Shown here: in pieces, positions 1-8,328 of the stretch
Numbering within the stretch: position 1 is the first letter of the stretch
Layout: the number at the start of each line of letters is the position of its first letter
Notes under the pieces: generated by a model
Seen by the model: the letters and a program-made list of their open reading frames with translations, nothing else
What the model was told of the DNA's origin: nothing
The model's database searches: none
Position numbers and translations under genes: made by a program
Assembly: GCA_023150375.1 (NCBI GenBank)
Contig: JAKLLA010000019.1
Coordinates: forward strand, 1 to 64,000
Direction: 5' to 3'
DNA: 64,000 nucleotides
DNA from: Burkholderiaceae bacterium
GTDB lineage: Bacteria > Pseudomonadota > Gammaproteobacteria > Burkholderiales > Burkholderiaceae_C

Positions 1-363
1 GGCCGTCGCCGTCGGCGTCCAGCCAGACACGGTCGCCCAGCGAGGCGCGCTGGTACAGGCCCGCGTCGACGCTCGTGTCGCGCTCGCCGGCCTCCAGTTG
101 CACCGTGCCGCTGCGGCCATCGGCACCGATGTCGCTGTCCACGGCGTCGTCGCTGCCTGCATCGGCCGGGCTGAGGTCCCAGCCCGCTGGCGGCGTCACC
201 TTGACGCTGTAGCTGCCCGCGGGCACCTCGAAGCGGTAGTGGCCGTTCTCGTCGGTGGTCGTGCTGCCCACCGGGTTGCCCTGAGCGTCCAGCAGCTGCA
301 CGCCCACGCCCGCAAGGCCACGCTCGCCCTCGTCCTGCACGCCGTTGGCGTTGCGGTCTTCGA
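1..363. repeat. Copy A of a long internal coding repeat
   Basis: Bases 1-140 are identical to 772-911. Bases from 191 onward match 915 onward with only a few substitutions (offset 724 instead of 771). Copy A keeps the 47-bp segment (within ~141-190) that copy B lacks, so copy A preserves the reading frame. Confidence 0.85.
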
Positions 364-911
364 AGACGCGGTCGCCCAGTTCCGCAGGGGCTGGCGGGGG
401 CGGAGGCGGGGGCGGGGGCGGAGGAGGAGGAGGCGGCGGCGGTGGGGGAGGCGGCGGTGGCGGCGGGGGCACCTCAGCGACCAGGCCGGCGTCGACGCTG
501 CCGTCGTGCTCGCCGCTGTCCAGTGTCACGGCCACCGTGCGGCCGGTCGCCGCATCGGCATCGCTGTCCGCAGCATCGTCACCACCGGCGTCCGCGCTCG
601 TGAAGACGTAGCCGTCGGGCCGCACGAACTGCACCGAGTACTCTCCCGGCACAAGCCCTTCGAAGCGGTACTCGCCCTGCCCGTTCGTCCGCTGTTCGGC
701 CACGACTTCGCCGGCTGCGTTCAGCAGCTTGACCGTCACGCCGCCCAGGCCGGCTTCGCCGGCATCCTGCCGGCCGTCGCCGTCGGCGTCCAGCCAGACA
801 CGGTCGCCCAGCGAGGCGCGCTGGTACAGGCCCGCGTCGACGCTCGTGTCGCGCTCGCCGGCCTCCAGTTGCACCGTGCCGCTGCGGCCATCGGCACCGA
901 TGTCGCTGTCC
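1..911 (-). pseudogene. SdrD-B-like repeat surface protein, continuation in shifted frame, runs off the left edge
   Basis: Read in the frame with codons ending at 20-22, the minus strand is open to the window edge. It encodes SdrD-B-like repeats (GDRVWLDADGDGRQDAGEAGL; AELGDRVFEDRNANGVQDEG), a second long proline tract (~391-470), and linker units of the type DAGLYQRASLGDRVW. There is no plausible start codon at its upstream end. It joins the preceding entry at a frame change near 911-915. The two frames differ by 47 bp missing from this repeat copy. Without the frameshift they form one protein of at least 600 residues with alternating Pro-rich spacers and B-type domains. Whether it is functional depends on whether the frameshift is real. 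Confidence 0.5.
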
Positions 912-1796
912 CGGCGGCGTGACCTTGACGCTGTAGCTGCCCGCGGGCACCTCGAAGCGGTACTGGCCGTTCTCGTCGGTGGTCGTGCTGCCCACCGGGT
1001 TGCCCTGGTCGTCCAGCAGCTGAACGCCCACGCCCGCAAGGCCACGCTCGCCCTCGTCCTGCACGCCGTTGGCGTTGCGGTCTTCGAAGACGCGGTCGCC
1101 GACCTCGGCGGGTGGACAGGGAGGAGGAGGTGGTGGCGGCGGCGGCGGCGGAGGGGGAGGAGGAGGCGGCGGCGGCGGGGGGGGAGGCGGCTCCGGGATC
1201 GGTTCCGGGGCCGGCACCGGGCTGCCGGGATCGGGGCGGTCCTCGATCGGTGGCCGGGGTTCGCGCGCGCCGAGGAGGTCGTCGTACTCCTTCGCGCTGA
1301 TGACCTCGTATTCGCGCTCCACGCGCAGGCCCGGCTGCAGCGGGCTGTCGCCGGCCCCGCCGGCGCCGGGCGGATCGAAGGTCAGTTCTTCGTCGTCGCG
1401 GCAGACGACGGTGTAGGTCTTGCCGGAGTGGCGAATCTCGACGATGCCGTCCTGCGAGGTCAGGATGACGTCGCCCTTGCGCAGGTAGTCGCCGATGCGC
1501 AGCTTGTGCACCTTGCCCTGCAGGGGCTTGACCACCGCGCTGCCCTGGATGTCGACCACGTAGCCTTCCGGCATGCGCGAGGACAGGTAGTCCTTGCGCA
1601 GGAAATGCACCGGCTTGGGCTGGGGCTTGGGCGGTGGCGGCAGTTCCGGTCCGACGAATTCGGCCGCCTTCTGGGTCAGCGGCGGCAGCTTGGACTTGAC
1701 CGCCGGCTTGCGCGCCACGCTGCGCTGCGGCGCAGGGGTGAGTGCAAGGGGGGCGTCGGTGCCGGCGCCGATCGGCGGGTCGCAGTTCACAGCCAT
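579..1796 (-). CDS. SdrD-B-like repeat surface protein, N-terminal part (frameshifted)
   Basis: The start is MAVNCDPPIG at 1796. Residues ~75-140 (GYVVDIQGSAVVKPL, IGDYLRKGDVILT) resemble the FecR-like/retention-type module at the N terminus of large type I-secreted adhesins. No signal peptide is visible, which would fit type I export. A proline tract of about 25 residues follows, then an SdrD-B-like domain (VGDRVFEDRNANGVQDEGERGLAGVGVQLLD is its Ca-binding-type opening, split here as VGDRVFEDRNANG and VQDEGERGLAGVG). Similarity stops at VKVTPP near position 915. From there to 579 the frame is Arg-rich nonsense, because the real reading continues in another frame (next entry). Most likely one long cell-surface or secreted protein whose gene carries a 47-bp deletion relative to its repeat partner, or an assembly error in a repeat. 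Confidence 0.6.
   Translation of the reverse strand: MAVNCDPPIGAGTDAPLALTPAPQRSVARKPAVKSKLPPLTQKAAEFVGPELPPPPKPQPKPVHFLRKDYLSSRMPEGYVVDIQGSAVVKPLQGKVHKLRIGDYLRKGDVILTSQDGIVEIRHSGKTYTVVCRDDEELTFDPPGAGGAGDSPLQPGLRVEREYEVISAKEYDDLLGAREPRPPIEDRPDPGSPVPAPEPIPEPPPPPPPPPPPPPPPPPPPPPPPPCPPAEVGDRVFEDRNANGVQDEGERGLAGVGVQLLDDQGNPVGSTTTDENGQYRFEVPAGSYSVKVTPPGQRHRCRWPQRHGATGGRRARHERRRGPVPARLAGRPCLAGRRRRRPAGCRRSRPGRRDGQAAERSRRSRGRTADERAGRVPLRRACAGRVLGAVRAARRLRLHERGRRW
772..1087. repeat. Copy B of the coding repeat, with a 47-bp deletion
   Basis: Same unit as 1-363. At 911-915 it lacks 47 bp present in copy A. Since 47 is not a multiple of three, the frame of the surface-protein gene breaks exactly here. 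The flanks are nearly identical, so slippage, recombination or repeat mis-assembly are all possible. Confidence 0.85.
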
Positions 1797-2005
1797 GGCG
1801 GTCTTTCAGAGGGGGTCGCGTCTCGGGGCCGGCCCGCAGGACCGGCTCGTGAGTGATCGGCCCGGCCCCGGCGAACTTGATGGCCGCCCCCCGCCTGCGG
1901 GGCCGCAGCGCCGCCGCGGTGCGGGCTTGTGCACATCCGGGCGCGACGATCCGGACGAGGCCCGGACCGCTACGATTCGCCCCTCCGACTTGCCGCGACC
2001 CGCCG

Positions 2006-2989
2006 ATGAGCGCCCTGCCCTGCTTCCAGACCTTCGCCGAAGGCCTGCATGTGATCGACACCGGTTTCGAGCGCGACCGCTTCGACGCCGCCTACCTCAT
2101 CGTCAGCCCCGAGGGCCGCGCCGCCTTCGTCGACACCGGGCACAACGCCGCGGTACCGCGGCTGCTGGACACGCTGGGGGCGCTCGGCCTGGACGTGCAG
2201 GCGGTGGACTGGGTGATTCCCACCCATGTGCACCTGGACCATGCCGGCGGCGCCGGCCTGCTGATGCAGGCGCTGCCGAACGCGAAGGCGCTGATCCACC
2301 CGCGCGGCGCGCGCCACCTGATCGATCCGCTGGCGCTGATCGAAGGCGCGCGGGCGGTGTACGGAGCGGAGGTGGTGCGGGCCACCTATGGCGAGATCCG
2401 CCCGATCCCGGCCGAACGCGTGGTCGAGAGCCACGACGACATGACCGTGGCGCTGGGCAGCCGGGTGCTGCGCCTGATCGACACGCCGGGGCACGCACGC
2501 CACCACCACTGCATCTGGGACGAGAGCAGCCGCGGCTGGTTCACGGGCGACACCTTCGGCATCAGCTACCGCGAGTTCGACAGCGCGGCCGGCCCCTGGC
2601 TGTTCCCGACCACCACCCCGGTGCAGTTCGAGCCGGCGGCGATGCGCGCCTCGGTGCAGCGCATGCTGGCCGCCGCACCGCGGGTGATCTTTCCCACCCA
2701 CTTCGGCCCGATCACGACGCTCGAACGGGTCACCGCCCAGTTCATGGCGCTGCTCGAGCGCTTCGAGACCGGTGGCCTGACCCTGCGCGACGCGCTGCGA
2801 CGTGACGGGCGCTGGGAGGACCGTGCCGCGCGCGAGGCGGCGCTGCAGGCCTTCGTCGAAGCCGAGTTGATCGCCGCCGCGCTGGCCAGCGGCGCACCGC
2901 TGACGCCGGACGAGGCGCGGGGCCTGCTGCAGCTCGACGCCACGCTGAACGCCCAGGGCCTGGCCGTCTGGCTGGCCAAGGCAGCCTGA
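2006..2989 (+). CDS. MBL-fold metallo-hydrolase
   Basis: This 327-residue protein has the metallo-beta-lactamase metal site THVHLDHAGG (H74, H76, D78, H79). Later ligand regions are TPGHARHHH and FTGDTFGI. It probably binds two metal ions and hydrolyses an ester or thioester-type substrate in the cytoplasm, as no signal peptide is seen. The start MSALPCFQTF at 2006 is chosen because the in-frame extension back to 1853 is low-complexity sequence. A TACGAT hexamer at 1971-1976 could be its -10. The substrate cannot be deduced from sequence or neighbours. It is convergent with the sensor kinase downstream. Confidence 0.85.
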   Translation: MSALPCFQTFAEGLHVIDTGFERDRFDAAYLIVSPEGRAAFVDTGHNAAVPRLLDTLGALGLDVQAVDWVIPTHVHLDHAGGAGLLMQALPNAKALIHPRGARHLIDPLALIEGARAVYGAEVVRATYGEIRPIPAERVVESHDDMTVALGSRVLRLIDTPGHARHHHCIWDESSRGWFTGDTFGISYREFDSAAGPWLFPTTTPVQFEPAAMRASVQRMLAAAPRVIFPTHFGPITTLERVTAQFMALLERFETGGLTLRDALRRDGRWEDRAAREAALQAFVEAELIAAALASGAPLTPDEARGLLQLDATLNAQGLAVWLAKAA

Positions 2990-3022
2990 CAGCGGCCCGG
3001 AAGCGGCCTGGCAGCGGCCTGA

Positions 3023-3044
3023 GCGCGCTCGGAAGGCAGCGCGC
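3023..3044. terminator. Hairpin between convergent genes
   Basis: GCGCGCT (3023-3029) pairs with AGCGCGC (3038-3044) around an 8-nt loop, in the 69-bp gap between two convergent genes. No U-run follows, so it is only a candidate bidirectional terminator. Confidence 0.35.
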
Positions 3045-3058
3045 CGGCGGCCGGGCGG

Positions 3059-5896
3059 TCAGGTCAGCGCCGGGAACCAGAGGGTGACTTCGCTGCCCTC
3101 GCCCGGCGTGCTGGCGATCTCCACCTCGCCCTGGTGCAGGTCGACGATCTCCTTGACGATGCTCATGCCCAGGCCGGTGCCGGGGATGTTGCCGGAGGCG
3201 TCGGCGCGGTAGAAGCGCTCGCAGACGTGGCTGCGCTGCTCCTCGGTCATGCCGATGCCGTGGTCGCGCACCGCCACGCCCCAGCAGTCCTGGCCGTGGC
3301 TTTCGCCGAGGCGGTAGTGGATCTCCACCGGCCCGCCGGCGGGCGAGTACTTGTACGCGTTGGCGACGATGTTCAGCAGCGCCTGCTGCAGCTTCTGGCG
3401 ATCGCCGCGCACCTGCAGCGGTTGCGGGCACTCGGCCAGGCACGGCGGCTCGCGACCGGCCGGCGGTGCATAGCCGGCCAGCACGGCGGCCACCACGTCC
3501 TGCAGCGCCAGCGGCTCGAAGCGGAAGTCCTGCCCGCGGCGCGCCTCGATGCGCGCCAGGTCGAGCAACTGGTTGATGATGGTGATCATCAGCTCGGACT
3601 GCTGGGCGATGGTCGACAGCAGGTCGTTGCGGCGCTCCGGGGTGAACTCGCGCATGCGCAGCAGCTTCACGAAGCCGTAGATGCTGGTCATCGGCGTGCG
3701 CAGTTCGTGCGCGGCGGTCGAGAGGAACTCGCTCTTCATGCGGTCCACCTCGGTCTCGTGGGTGATGTCGCGGAAGTACAGCACCTGCGAAACGTTGTCG
3801 GCCTGCGCCAGGCGCAGCCCCACCTCCACCACACGCGGGCGCGGCTGCAGCAGCTCGAAGCTGCGCCGCGGCTCGGGCAGCGGGGCAGGCGCGCCCTCCT
3901 CGGGCAGGAAGCTGCTGCTGCCACGGTCTGCCAGGCGCTGGCGCTCGGCGCGCAGCTGCGCCACCGGCGGGAAGGGCGCGGCGTCGCGGCAGGCGGCCTG
4001 CAGCCGGGCGGTGAAGGCCGCCTCGTCCATGCCCAGCAGCGTGGCCGCATCCAGGCCGGTCAGACGCAGGAAGGCCCGGTTGGCGAAGCGCACCTGCCGC
4101 TCGGCGTCGAAGGAGACGAAGCCGTCCGGGCTCAACGCGAAGATCGCATCGAGCTGCTCGCTGCGCTCGTGCAGCTCGCGGGTGCGCAGCTCCACCAGCC
4201 GCTCGAGCTCGCTGCGGTACTGGGCCAGCTCGGCCTCGACCGCCTTGCGCTCGGAAATGTCGCGCTGCAGCAGCACGACGAAGCGGCGCTCGCCCCAGGT
4301 GGCCACGCTCAGCGCCACCTCGGCGGCGTAGCGACTGCCGTCGGCGCGGCGGTGCTCGGTCTCGTAGAGCTGCCCGCCGCCTTCGGGCGCCGCCAGCAGT
4401 TCGGCCAGCCGGTCGGCATCCAGTGTGGCGTCCCAGTCCCACACCCGGCGGGCCAGCAGCTGTGTTGCGTCGCAGCCCAGCATCTGTGCGGCCATCGGGT
4501 TGGCCTCGAAGACCCGGCCATCGGCCTCCAGGATGACCACGCCGTCGCGCTCGGCCTCGAACAGCGCACGGCGGCGCAGAGCCTCGTCGGCGATGGCCTG
4601 CTGGGCCTCGCGCTGGCGCGCGTCCTGCGCCTCGATGGTCTCGAGCAGCACGTCGAAGTGCTGCGACAGTCGCCCCAGTTCGTCGTCGCGCAGCGGCCGG
4701 CCGACGCGCGCGCTGCGATCGCCCCGGCGCACCTGCGACATCGTGCCGGCGACGCGGTCCAGGCGCTGCGTGAGTTCACGCCCGGCGCGCAGGAACAGCA
4801 GCGACAGCACCAGCATCGTCGCGGCCAGCAGCAGCGCCGTCAGCCCCAGCAGCAGCCAGGTCATGCGGGCATAGGGTGCCTCCGGAAAGCCGGTGCCGAT
4901 CATGCCGATGCGCCGGCCCTCGCCGTCCTCCAGCGCCTCGTAGCCGGCCATGTAGGTCGTGCCGCCGACGTCGAGCAGGCCGACCCAGTCGTCACCATCG
5001 CGCAGCACCCGCGCCACGGCGCGGGCCGCTGCCGCCTCGCCCACCGCGCGCTGTCCCTGCAGGCGCTGGCGGCTGGTGGCGATGCTGGTGCCCTCGAGAT
5101 GCAGCGAGGCCATGCCCTCGGCGTCGTCGGGCAGGCTGCCCACCGGGAAGAGCACCTCGCGCAGGTGCTCGATGAGCGGGAAGTTGCGGTTGAGCAGGAT
5201 GCCGCCCACCAGGATGACGTCGTTCATCCGCACCGACAGCGGAAAGTGCGCCCCGGCGGTGATCAGCAGCGCCCGCGTCTCCAGGCCGCCACCCTGCAGG
5301 GCCACGCGCGCCTGCTCGGGGAAGGCCGGCGAGAAGGCCGCCAGCTGCGCGGCGTCGAAGCGTTCATAGGCCGTGTTGGCCACCCCGATGCGGGCCTGGC
5401 GGATCACCCAGGATTCCGGGATGCGCTGGCCCGGCGCCACCCCGGTGCTCGCACCGATGACCTCGCCGCCGGCAGCCGCGGCGACCAGGAAGTCCAGCCC
5501 GGCGCCCTCTGCCGCGGTGCGCAGGTAGCTGTCGAGTTCGCGGCGCGGCGCGCCCGAGTCGACCAGCTGGACCAACCGTTCCGAACGCGCCAGCTGCGAC
5601 ACCCGCGCGCCCGACTGGGTGCGCATCTGGTCGAGGTAGTTGCGCGCAGCCGACAGGCTGCTGCGCACGTTGCTGCTCAGCAGGCTGTCCGCACGCTCGC
5701 CGCCGACCCACACCAGCACGCCGATCACCAGGGGAAAGGCCACCAGCAGCGGCAGCAGCCCCAGCACCAGCAGACGAAAGCGCAGCGAGCCGTTCCAGGC
5801 CTGGCGCCAGCGCTGCAGCCGCGAAGCGGCCGGCAGGGCCTGGGCCGGCACGGCCGCGGAGGGGAGCGGAGGGAACTGGGAAATCATCGGTGACAT
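3059..5896 (-). CDS. Membrane PAS-PAS sensor histidine kinase
   Basis: 945 residues. TM1 is ~41-65, a large periplasmic sensor region (probably Cache-like) ~70-343, and TM2 ~345-370. HAMP is ~370-425 and two PAS domains lie at ~445-560 and ~585-715. HisKA has phospho-acceptor H730 in AAHELRTPM, and the HATPase G-boxes lie at ~830-943 (RDHGIGM, GTGLGMSI). It has no receiver domain, and no response regulator is adjacent. The gene is divergent from a periplasmic binding protein, so the binding protein may present its ligand to this kinase, as in TorT/TorS or LuxP/LuxQ-type pairs (inference). A perfect sigma-28 -10 element lies just upstream. An in-frame ATG at 5887 is an alternative start. Confidence 0.9.
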   Translation of the reverse strand: MSPMISQFPPLPSAAVPAQALPAASRLQRWRQAWNGSLRFRLLVLGLLPLLVAFPLVIGVLVWVGGERADSLLSSNVRSSLSAARNYLDQMRTQSGARVSQLARSERLVQLVDSGAPRRELDSYLRTAAEGAGLDFLVAAAAGGEVIGASTGVAPGQRIPESWVIRQARIGVANTAYERFDAAQLAAFSPAFPEQARVALQGGGLETRALLITAGAHFPLSVRMNDVILVGGILLNRNFPLIEHLREVLFPVGSLPDDAEGMASLHLEGTSIATSRQRLQGQRAVGEAAAARAVARVLRDGDDWVGLLDVGGTTYMAGYEALEDGEGRRIGMIGTGFPEAPYARMTWLLLGLTALLLAATMLVLSLLFLRAGRELTQRLDRVAGTMSQVRRGDRSARVGRPLRDDELGRLSQHFDVLLETIEAQDARQREAQQAIADEALRRRALFEAERDGVVILEADGRVFEANPMAAQMLGCDATQLLARRVWDWDATLDADRLAELLAAPEGGGQLYETEHRRADGSRYAAEVALSVATWGERRFVVLLQRDISERKAVEAELAQYRSELERLVELRTRELHERSEQLDAIFALSPDGFVSFDAERQVRFANRAFLRLTGLDAATLLGMDEAAFTARLQAACRDAAPFPPVAQLRAERQRLADRGSSSFLPEEGAPAPLPEPRRSFELLQPRPRVVEVGLRLAQADNVSQVLYFRDITHETEVDRMKSEFLSTAAHELRTPMTSIYGFVKLLRMREFTPERRNDLLSTIAQQSELMITIINQLLDLARIEARRGQDFRFEPLALQDVVAAVLAGYAPPAGREPPCLAECPQPLQVRGDRQKLQQALLNIVANAYKYSPAGGPVEIHYRLGESHGQDCWGVAVRDHGIGMTEEQRSHVCERFYRADASGNIPGTGLGMSIVKEIVDLHQGEVEIASTPGEGSEVTLWFPALT

Positions 5897-5909
5897 CGGC
5901 GACCTGTTG

Positions 5910-5936
5910 TTATCGGCAGCACGGCAGCCGGCCTAA
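5910..5936 (-). promoter_or_regulatory. Candidate sigma-28 promoter for the sensor kinase
   Basis: On the minus strand GCCGATAA (5910-5917) matches the FliA -10 consensus 8/8. At the N11 spacing the -35 is weak (TTAGGCCG, 3/8). The element sits only about 14 bp upstream of the kinase ATG. Confidence 0.4.
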
Positions 5937-5960
5937 AGTTCCAGGGCGACGCGCCGACAA
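5934..5960 (+). promoter_or_regulatory. Near-consensus sigma-28 (FliA) promoter
   Basis: TAAAGTTC (5934-5941), an 11-bp spacer, then GCCGACAA (5953-5960). The E. coli FliA consensus is TAAAGTTT-N11-GCCGATAA, so 14 of 16 positions match with exact spacing. It would start transcription near 5968, about 50 nt before the binding-protein gene, and would place that gene in the flagellar/chemotaxis regulon. Confidence 0.75.
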
Positions 5961-6017
5961 TGAGCAAGTCGTGGCCCGACCGGCCGCGCGACTGTCCGCT
6001 CGACCCAGGAACCCCCG

Positions 6018-7127
6018 ATGCAACGACGCTCCCTGCTGTGCGCCACCCTGGCCGGCCTGCCGGCCCTGGCCCTGACGGCCTGCAGCCCGACCAAACCCTA
6101 CCAGATCGGTTTCATCGGCGGGCTGTCGGACCGCAATTCGGACAACGGTCAGTCCGGCCTGAACGGTGTGATCCTCGCGGTGGAGGAATTCAACCGGGCT
6201 GGCGGCGCCGGCGGGCGCATGGTCGAGCTGATCCACCGCGACGATGCGCAGAACGCCGAGACCGCCGCGAAGTCGGCCCGCGAGCTGGTGGAAGCGCGCG
6301 TGGAAGCCGTCATCGGCCCCTTCACCAGCGGCATGGCCAAGGTGATCGTGCCCATCACCGGCGCGGCGGGCATCTTCCAGGTCAGCCCGACCATCACCTC
6401 GATGGACTTCTACGGGCAGGACGACAACCTGTTTCGCATCAACCGCACCACCCGCGACAACGCGCGCGACTACGCCCGGGTGATGCGTGCGCGCGGCCAG
6501 AAGGCCATCGCGGTGGCCTATGACACGCGCAACCGCAACTTCACCGAATCCTGGCTGAAGGAGTTCCGCGCCGCGGTGGTCGAGGCGGGCGACAGTCTCG
6601 CCGCCGAGGTCCCTTACGAGTCCGCCGCCGATGCCGACTTCAGCGCGGTGATCGGCCGCATGCTGCAGGGCCGCCCCGACGGACTGCTGTTCATCTCCGG
6701 CGCCCTGGATGTCGCCCGGCTGGCCCAGCAGGCCCGGCGACAGGCCCCGACGCTGCCGATCGCGGCGGCCGAATGGGCCGCCACCGAGCAGCTCATCGAA
6801 CTGGGCGGCCAGGTGGTCGAAGGCCTGCTGATCGTGCAGAACTACGACCGCGACGACGCCTCGCCCCGCTTCCGGGAGTTCAGCGAAGCCTATTTCAAGC
6901 GCTTCCAGCGCAAGCCCGGCTACAGCTCGGTGTCGGCCTACGACGCCGCCACGGTGGTGCTCACCGCGCTGAAGAACCGCCAGTCCGGCGAGACGCTGAA
7001 GGCAGCGGCGCTGCGCTCGGGCCCCTATCCGGGCCTGCAGCAGAGCATCACCTTCGACGCCAATGGCGACACGCCGCGCAAGGTCTTCTTCACCGAGATC
7101 CGCGACGGGCGCTACGTGCGCATCTGA
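6018..7127 (+). CDS. Periplasmic binding protein (type 1, Peripla_BP_6-like) lipoprotein
   Basis: 369 residues. It has an N-terminal basic region and hydrophobic stretch with lipobox LTAC (Cys about residue 22), then a Leu/Ile/Val-binding-protein fold: YQIGFIGGLS, VILAVEEFNRAGG, VEAVIGPFTSGMAKV, YDAATVVLTALKN. No ABC permease or ATPase genes are near. It may therefore serve as a sensory binding protein rather than a transporter component. The divergent sensor kinase and the sigma-28 promoter upstream support a sensory or motility-linked role (inference). Ligands of this family include amino acids, amides and urea; the actual ligand is unknown. Confidence 0.85.
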   Translation: MQRRSLLCATLAGLPALALTACSPTKPYQIGFIGGLSDRNSDNGQSGLNGVILAVEEFNRAGGAGGRMVELIHRDDAQNAETAAKSARELVEARVEAVIGPFTSGMAKVIVPITGAAGIFQVSPTITSMDFYGQDDNLFRINRTTRDNARDYARVMRARGQKAIAVAYDTRNRNFTESWLKEFRAAVVEAGDSLAAEVPYESAADADFSAVIGRMLQGRPDGLLFISGALDVARLAQQARRQAPTLPIAAAEWAATEQLIELGGQVVEGLLIVQNYDRDDASPRFREFSEAYFKRFQRKPGYSSVSAYDAATVVLTALKNRQSGETLKAAALRSGPYPGLQQSITFDANGDTPRKVFFTEIRDGRYVRI

Positions 7128-7181
7128 CGGTCGCGGCGGGCGGACCGTTAACATCGTGCTCCCTTCCGGGAGGAGCCTGCG

Positions 7182-7940
7182 ATGTCCCCGATCCCCGCGC
7201 GGCTGCGTCTGCCCGCGAACGCCCTGCCCCTGAGGCGGGCGAAACGCGCCTGTCTGGCGCTGAGTGCCGTCGCCGCCCTGTCGGGCTGCGGCGGCGGTGG
7301 CGACGAGGCGGGCGGACGTCCGGTGGAGCGGCGCTTCGACTTCGCCGTCGACGCGCCGGCCTGGACGCTGGGCAGTGCGGACTACAGCGCCGACACCGCA
7401 CCGACCGACCTGGGTGCGCAGGTGCAGCCCGCGCCGGCGCCGGTGAGCGGCCGCGTGCTGGCCATCGGCGCGACCAACCGCAGCGACGACCTGTTCGTCT
7501 ACGTGCTGCGCCGCCTGGACGGACTGCCGCCGGGTGAACGCTACCGCGCCACGCTGACGCTGCAGTTCGTCGCCACGCTGCCTCAGGGCTGCTTCGGCGT
7601 CGGCGGTGCACCGGCCGAAGCGGTCTACATCAAGGCCGGCGTCGGCACCCCGCAGCCGCAGACCCTGCTGAGCGACGGCGAGTACCGTTTCAGCTGGGAC
7701 AAGGGCAACCAGGGCGAAGGCGGCCCCCAGGGCCCGCTGCTGGGCGACCTCTCCAGCAGCGGTCGGGACTGCATTCCGGTGCCGGCCGAGGTGCGCACGC
7801 TGTCGGCGCGCCAGTCGGCCCCGGTGGTCGTCGATGCCGACGGGCGGGCCTGGCTGTGGGTCGGCTACGACTCCGGCTACGAGGCCGGCTCGACACTGCC
7901 ACTGCTGCGCCTGACGCTGCGGCTGGACCCGCTGCGCTGA
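7182..7940 (+). CDS. Hypothetical lipoprotein
   Basis: 252 residues with a basic N terminus, hydrophobic helix and lipobox LSGC, followed by a Gly-rich linker (CGGGGDEAGG), so a lipidated envelope protein is likely. The mature part looks beta-rich (FVYVLRRLDGL, YRATLTLQFVATL, WLWVGYDSGYEAG), perhaps a secreted beta-sandwich. I do not recognise a family. It lies 54 bp after the binding protein and could be cotranscribed with it. Its stop codon lies inside a perfect palindrome. Confidence 0.7.
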   Translation: MSPIPARLRLPANALPLRRAKRACLALSAVAALSGCGGGGDEAGGRPVERRFDFAVDAPAWTLGSADYSADTAPTDLGAQVQPAPAPVSGRVLAIGATNRSDDLFVYVLRRLDGLPPGERYRATLTLQFVATLPQGCFGVGGAPAEAVYIKAGVGTPQPQTLLSDGEYRFSWDKGNQGEGGPQGPLLGDLSSSGRDCIPVPAEVRTLSARQSAPVVVDADGRAWLWVGYDSGYEAGSTLPLLRLTLRLDPLR

Positions 7941-7950
7941 TCAGCGCAGC
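7931..7950. terminator. 20-bp perfect palindrome spanning a stop codon
   Basis: GCTGCGCTGATCAGCGCAGC is a perfect inverted repeat centred on the TGA of the lipoprotein gene, 4 bp before the end of the convergent gene. It is well placed to act as a bidirectional terminator, although no T-tract follows on either side. Confidence 0.45.
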
Positions 7951-7953
7951 CGA

Positions 7954-8328
7954 TCAGCGCTTCGTGGCCGTCTTGCGCGGCGCCTTCTTGGCCGGCGCCT
8001 TGGCGGCCGGCTGGGCGCCCGGCGGCGGCGCGGTGAACAGCTTGGCAGCACGCCCCTTGAGCTCCAGCAGCTCGTCGGGGGTGATCGAGTAGCGGCGCCC
8101 CATGCGATCGACCTCGATGCGGAACTCCACCTCCTTGCTGCCGTTGCTCAGGGTGCCGCAGGTGAATTCGTAGTCCTCGCTGTCGGCCGGGAAGCCGTCC
8201 TCGGCGAGGTCGTAGTCGACATACTTGACGTCACGGATGTCGCCGCTGGCCAGGTCGAGCAGGCCGGTGGCCTCGATGACCTCGTCGGTCAGTTCGTCGT
8301 GGATGCGGATGGGCAGTTGCAGGTCCAT
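7954..8328 (-). CDS. Hypothetical protein with Lys/Ala-rich tail
   Basis: 124 residues. The N-terminal ~90 residues form an acidic, beta-rich domain (IRIHDELTDEVIEATGLLDL, YDLAEDGFPADSEDYEF, MGRRYSITPDELLELK). The C-terminal tail PAAKAPAKKAPRKTATKR is highly basic and histone-H1-like. No signal peptide is seen, so it is cytoplasmic and the tail may bind nucleic acid (inference). The family is not recognised. It is divergent from hoxC with a 132-bp gap. It occupies the position where hoxB would normally precede hoxC. Confidence 0.75.
   Translation of the reverse strand: MDLQLPIRIHDELTDEVIEATGLLDLASGDIRDVKYVDYDLAEDGFPADSEDYEFTCGTLSNGSKEVEFRIEVDRMGRRYSITPDELLELKGRAAKLFTAPPPGAQPAAKAPAKKAPRKTATKR

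Noticed and set aside
345-611. Plus-strand frame with a long glycine run
   Set aside because: It is the reverse of the proline tract of the surface protein on the minus strand. A Gly-rich protein here has no start signal or context.
1889-1902. CCCCGC-CT-GCGGGG hairpin upstream of the MBL gene
   Set aside because: It lies between divergent genes, where a terminator makes no sense. Only a 6-bp GC stem, expected by chance here.
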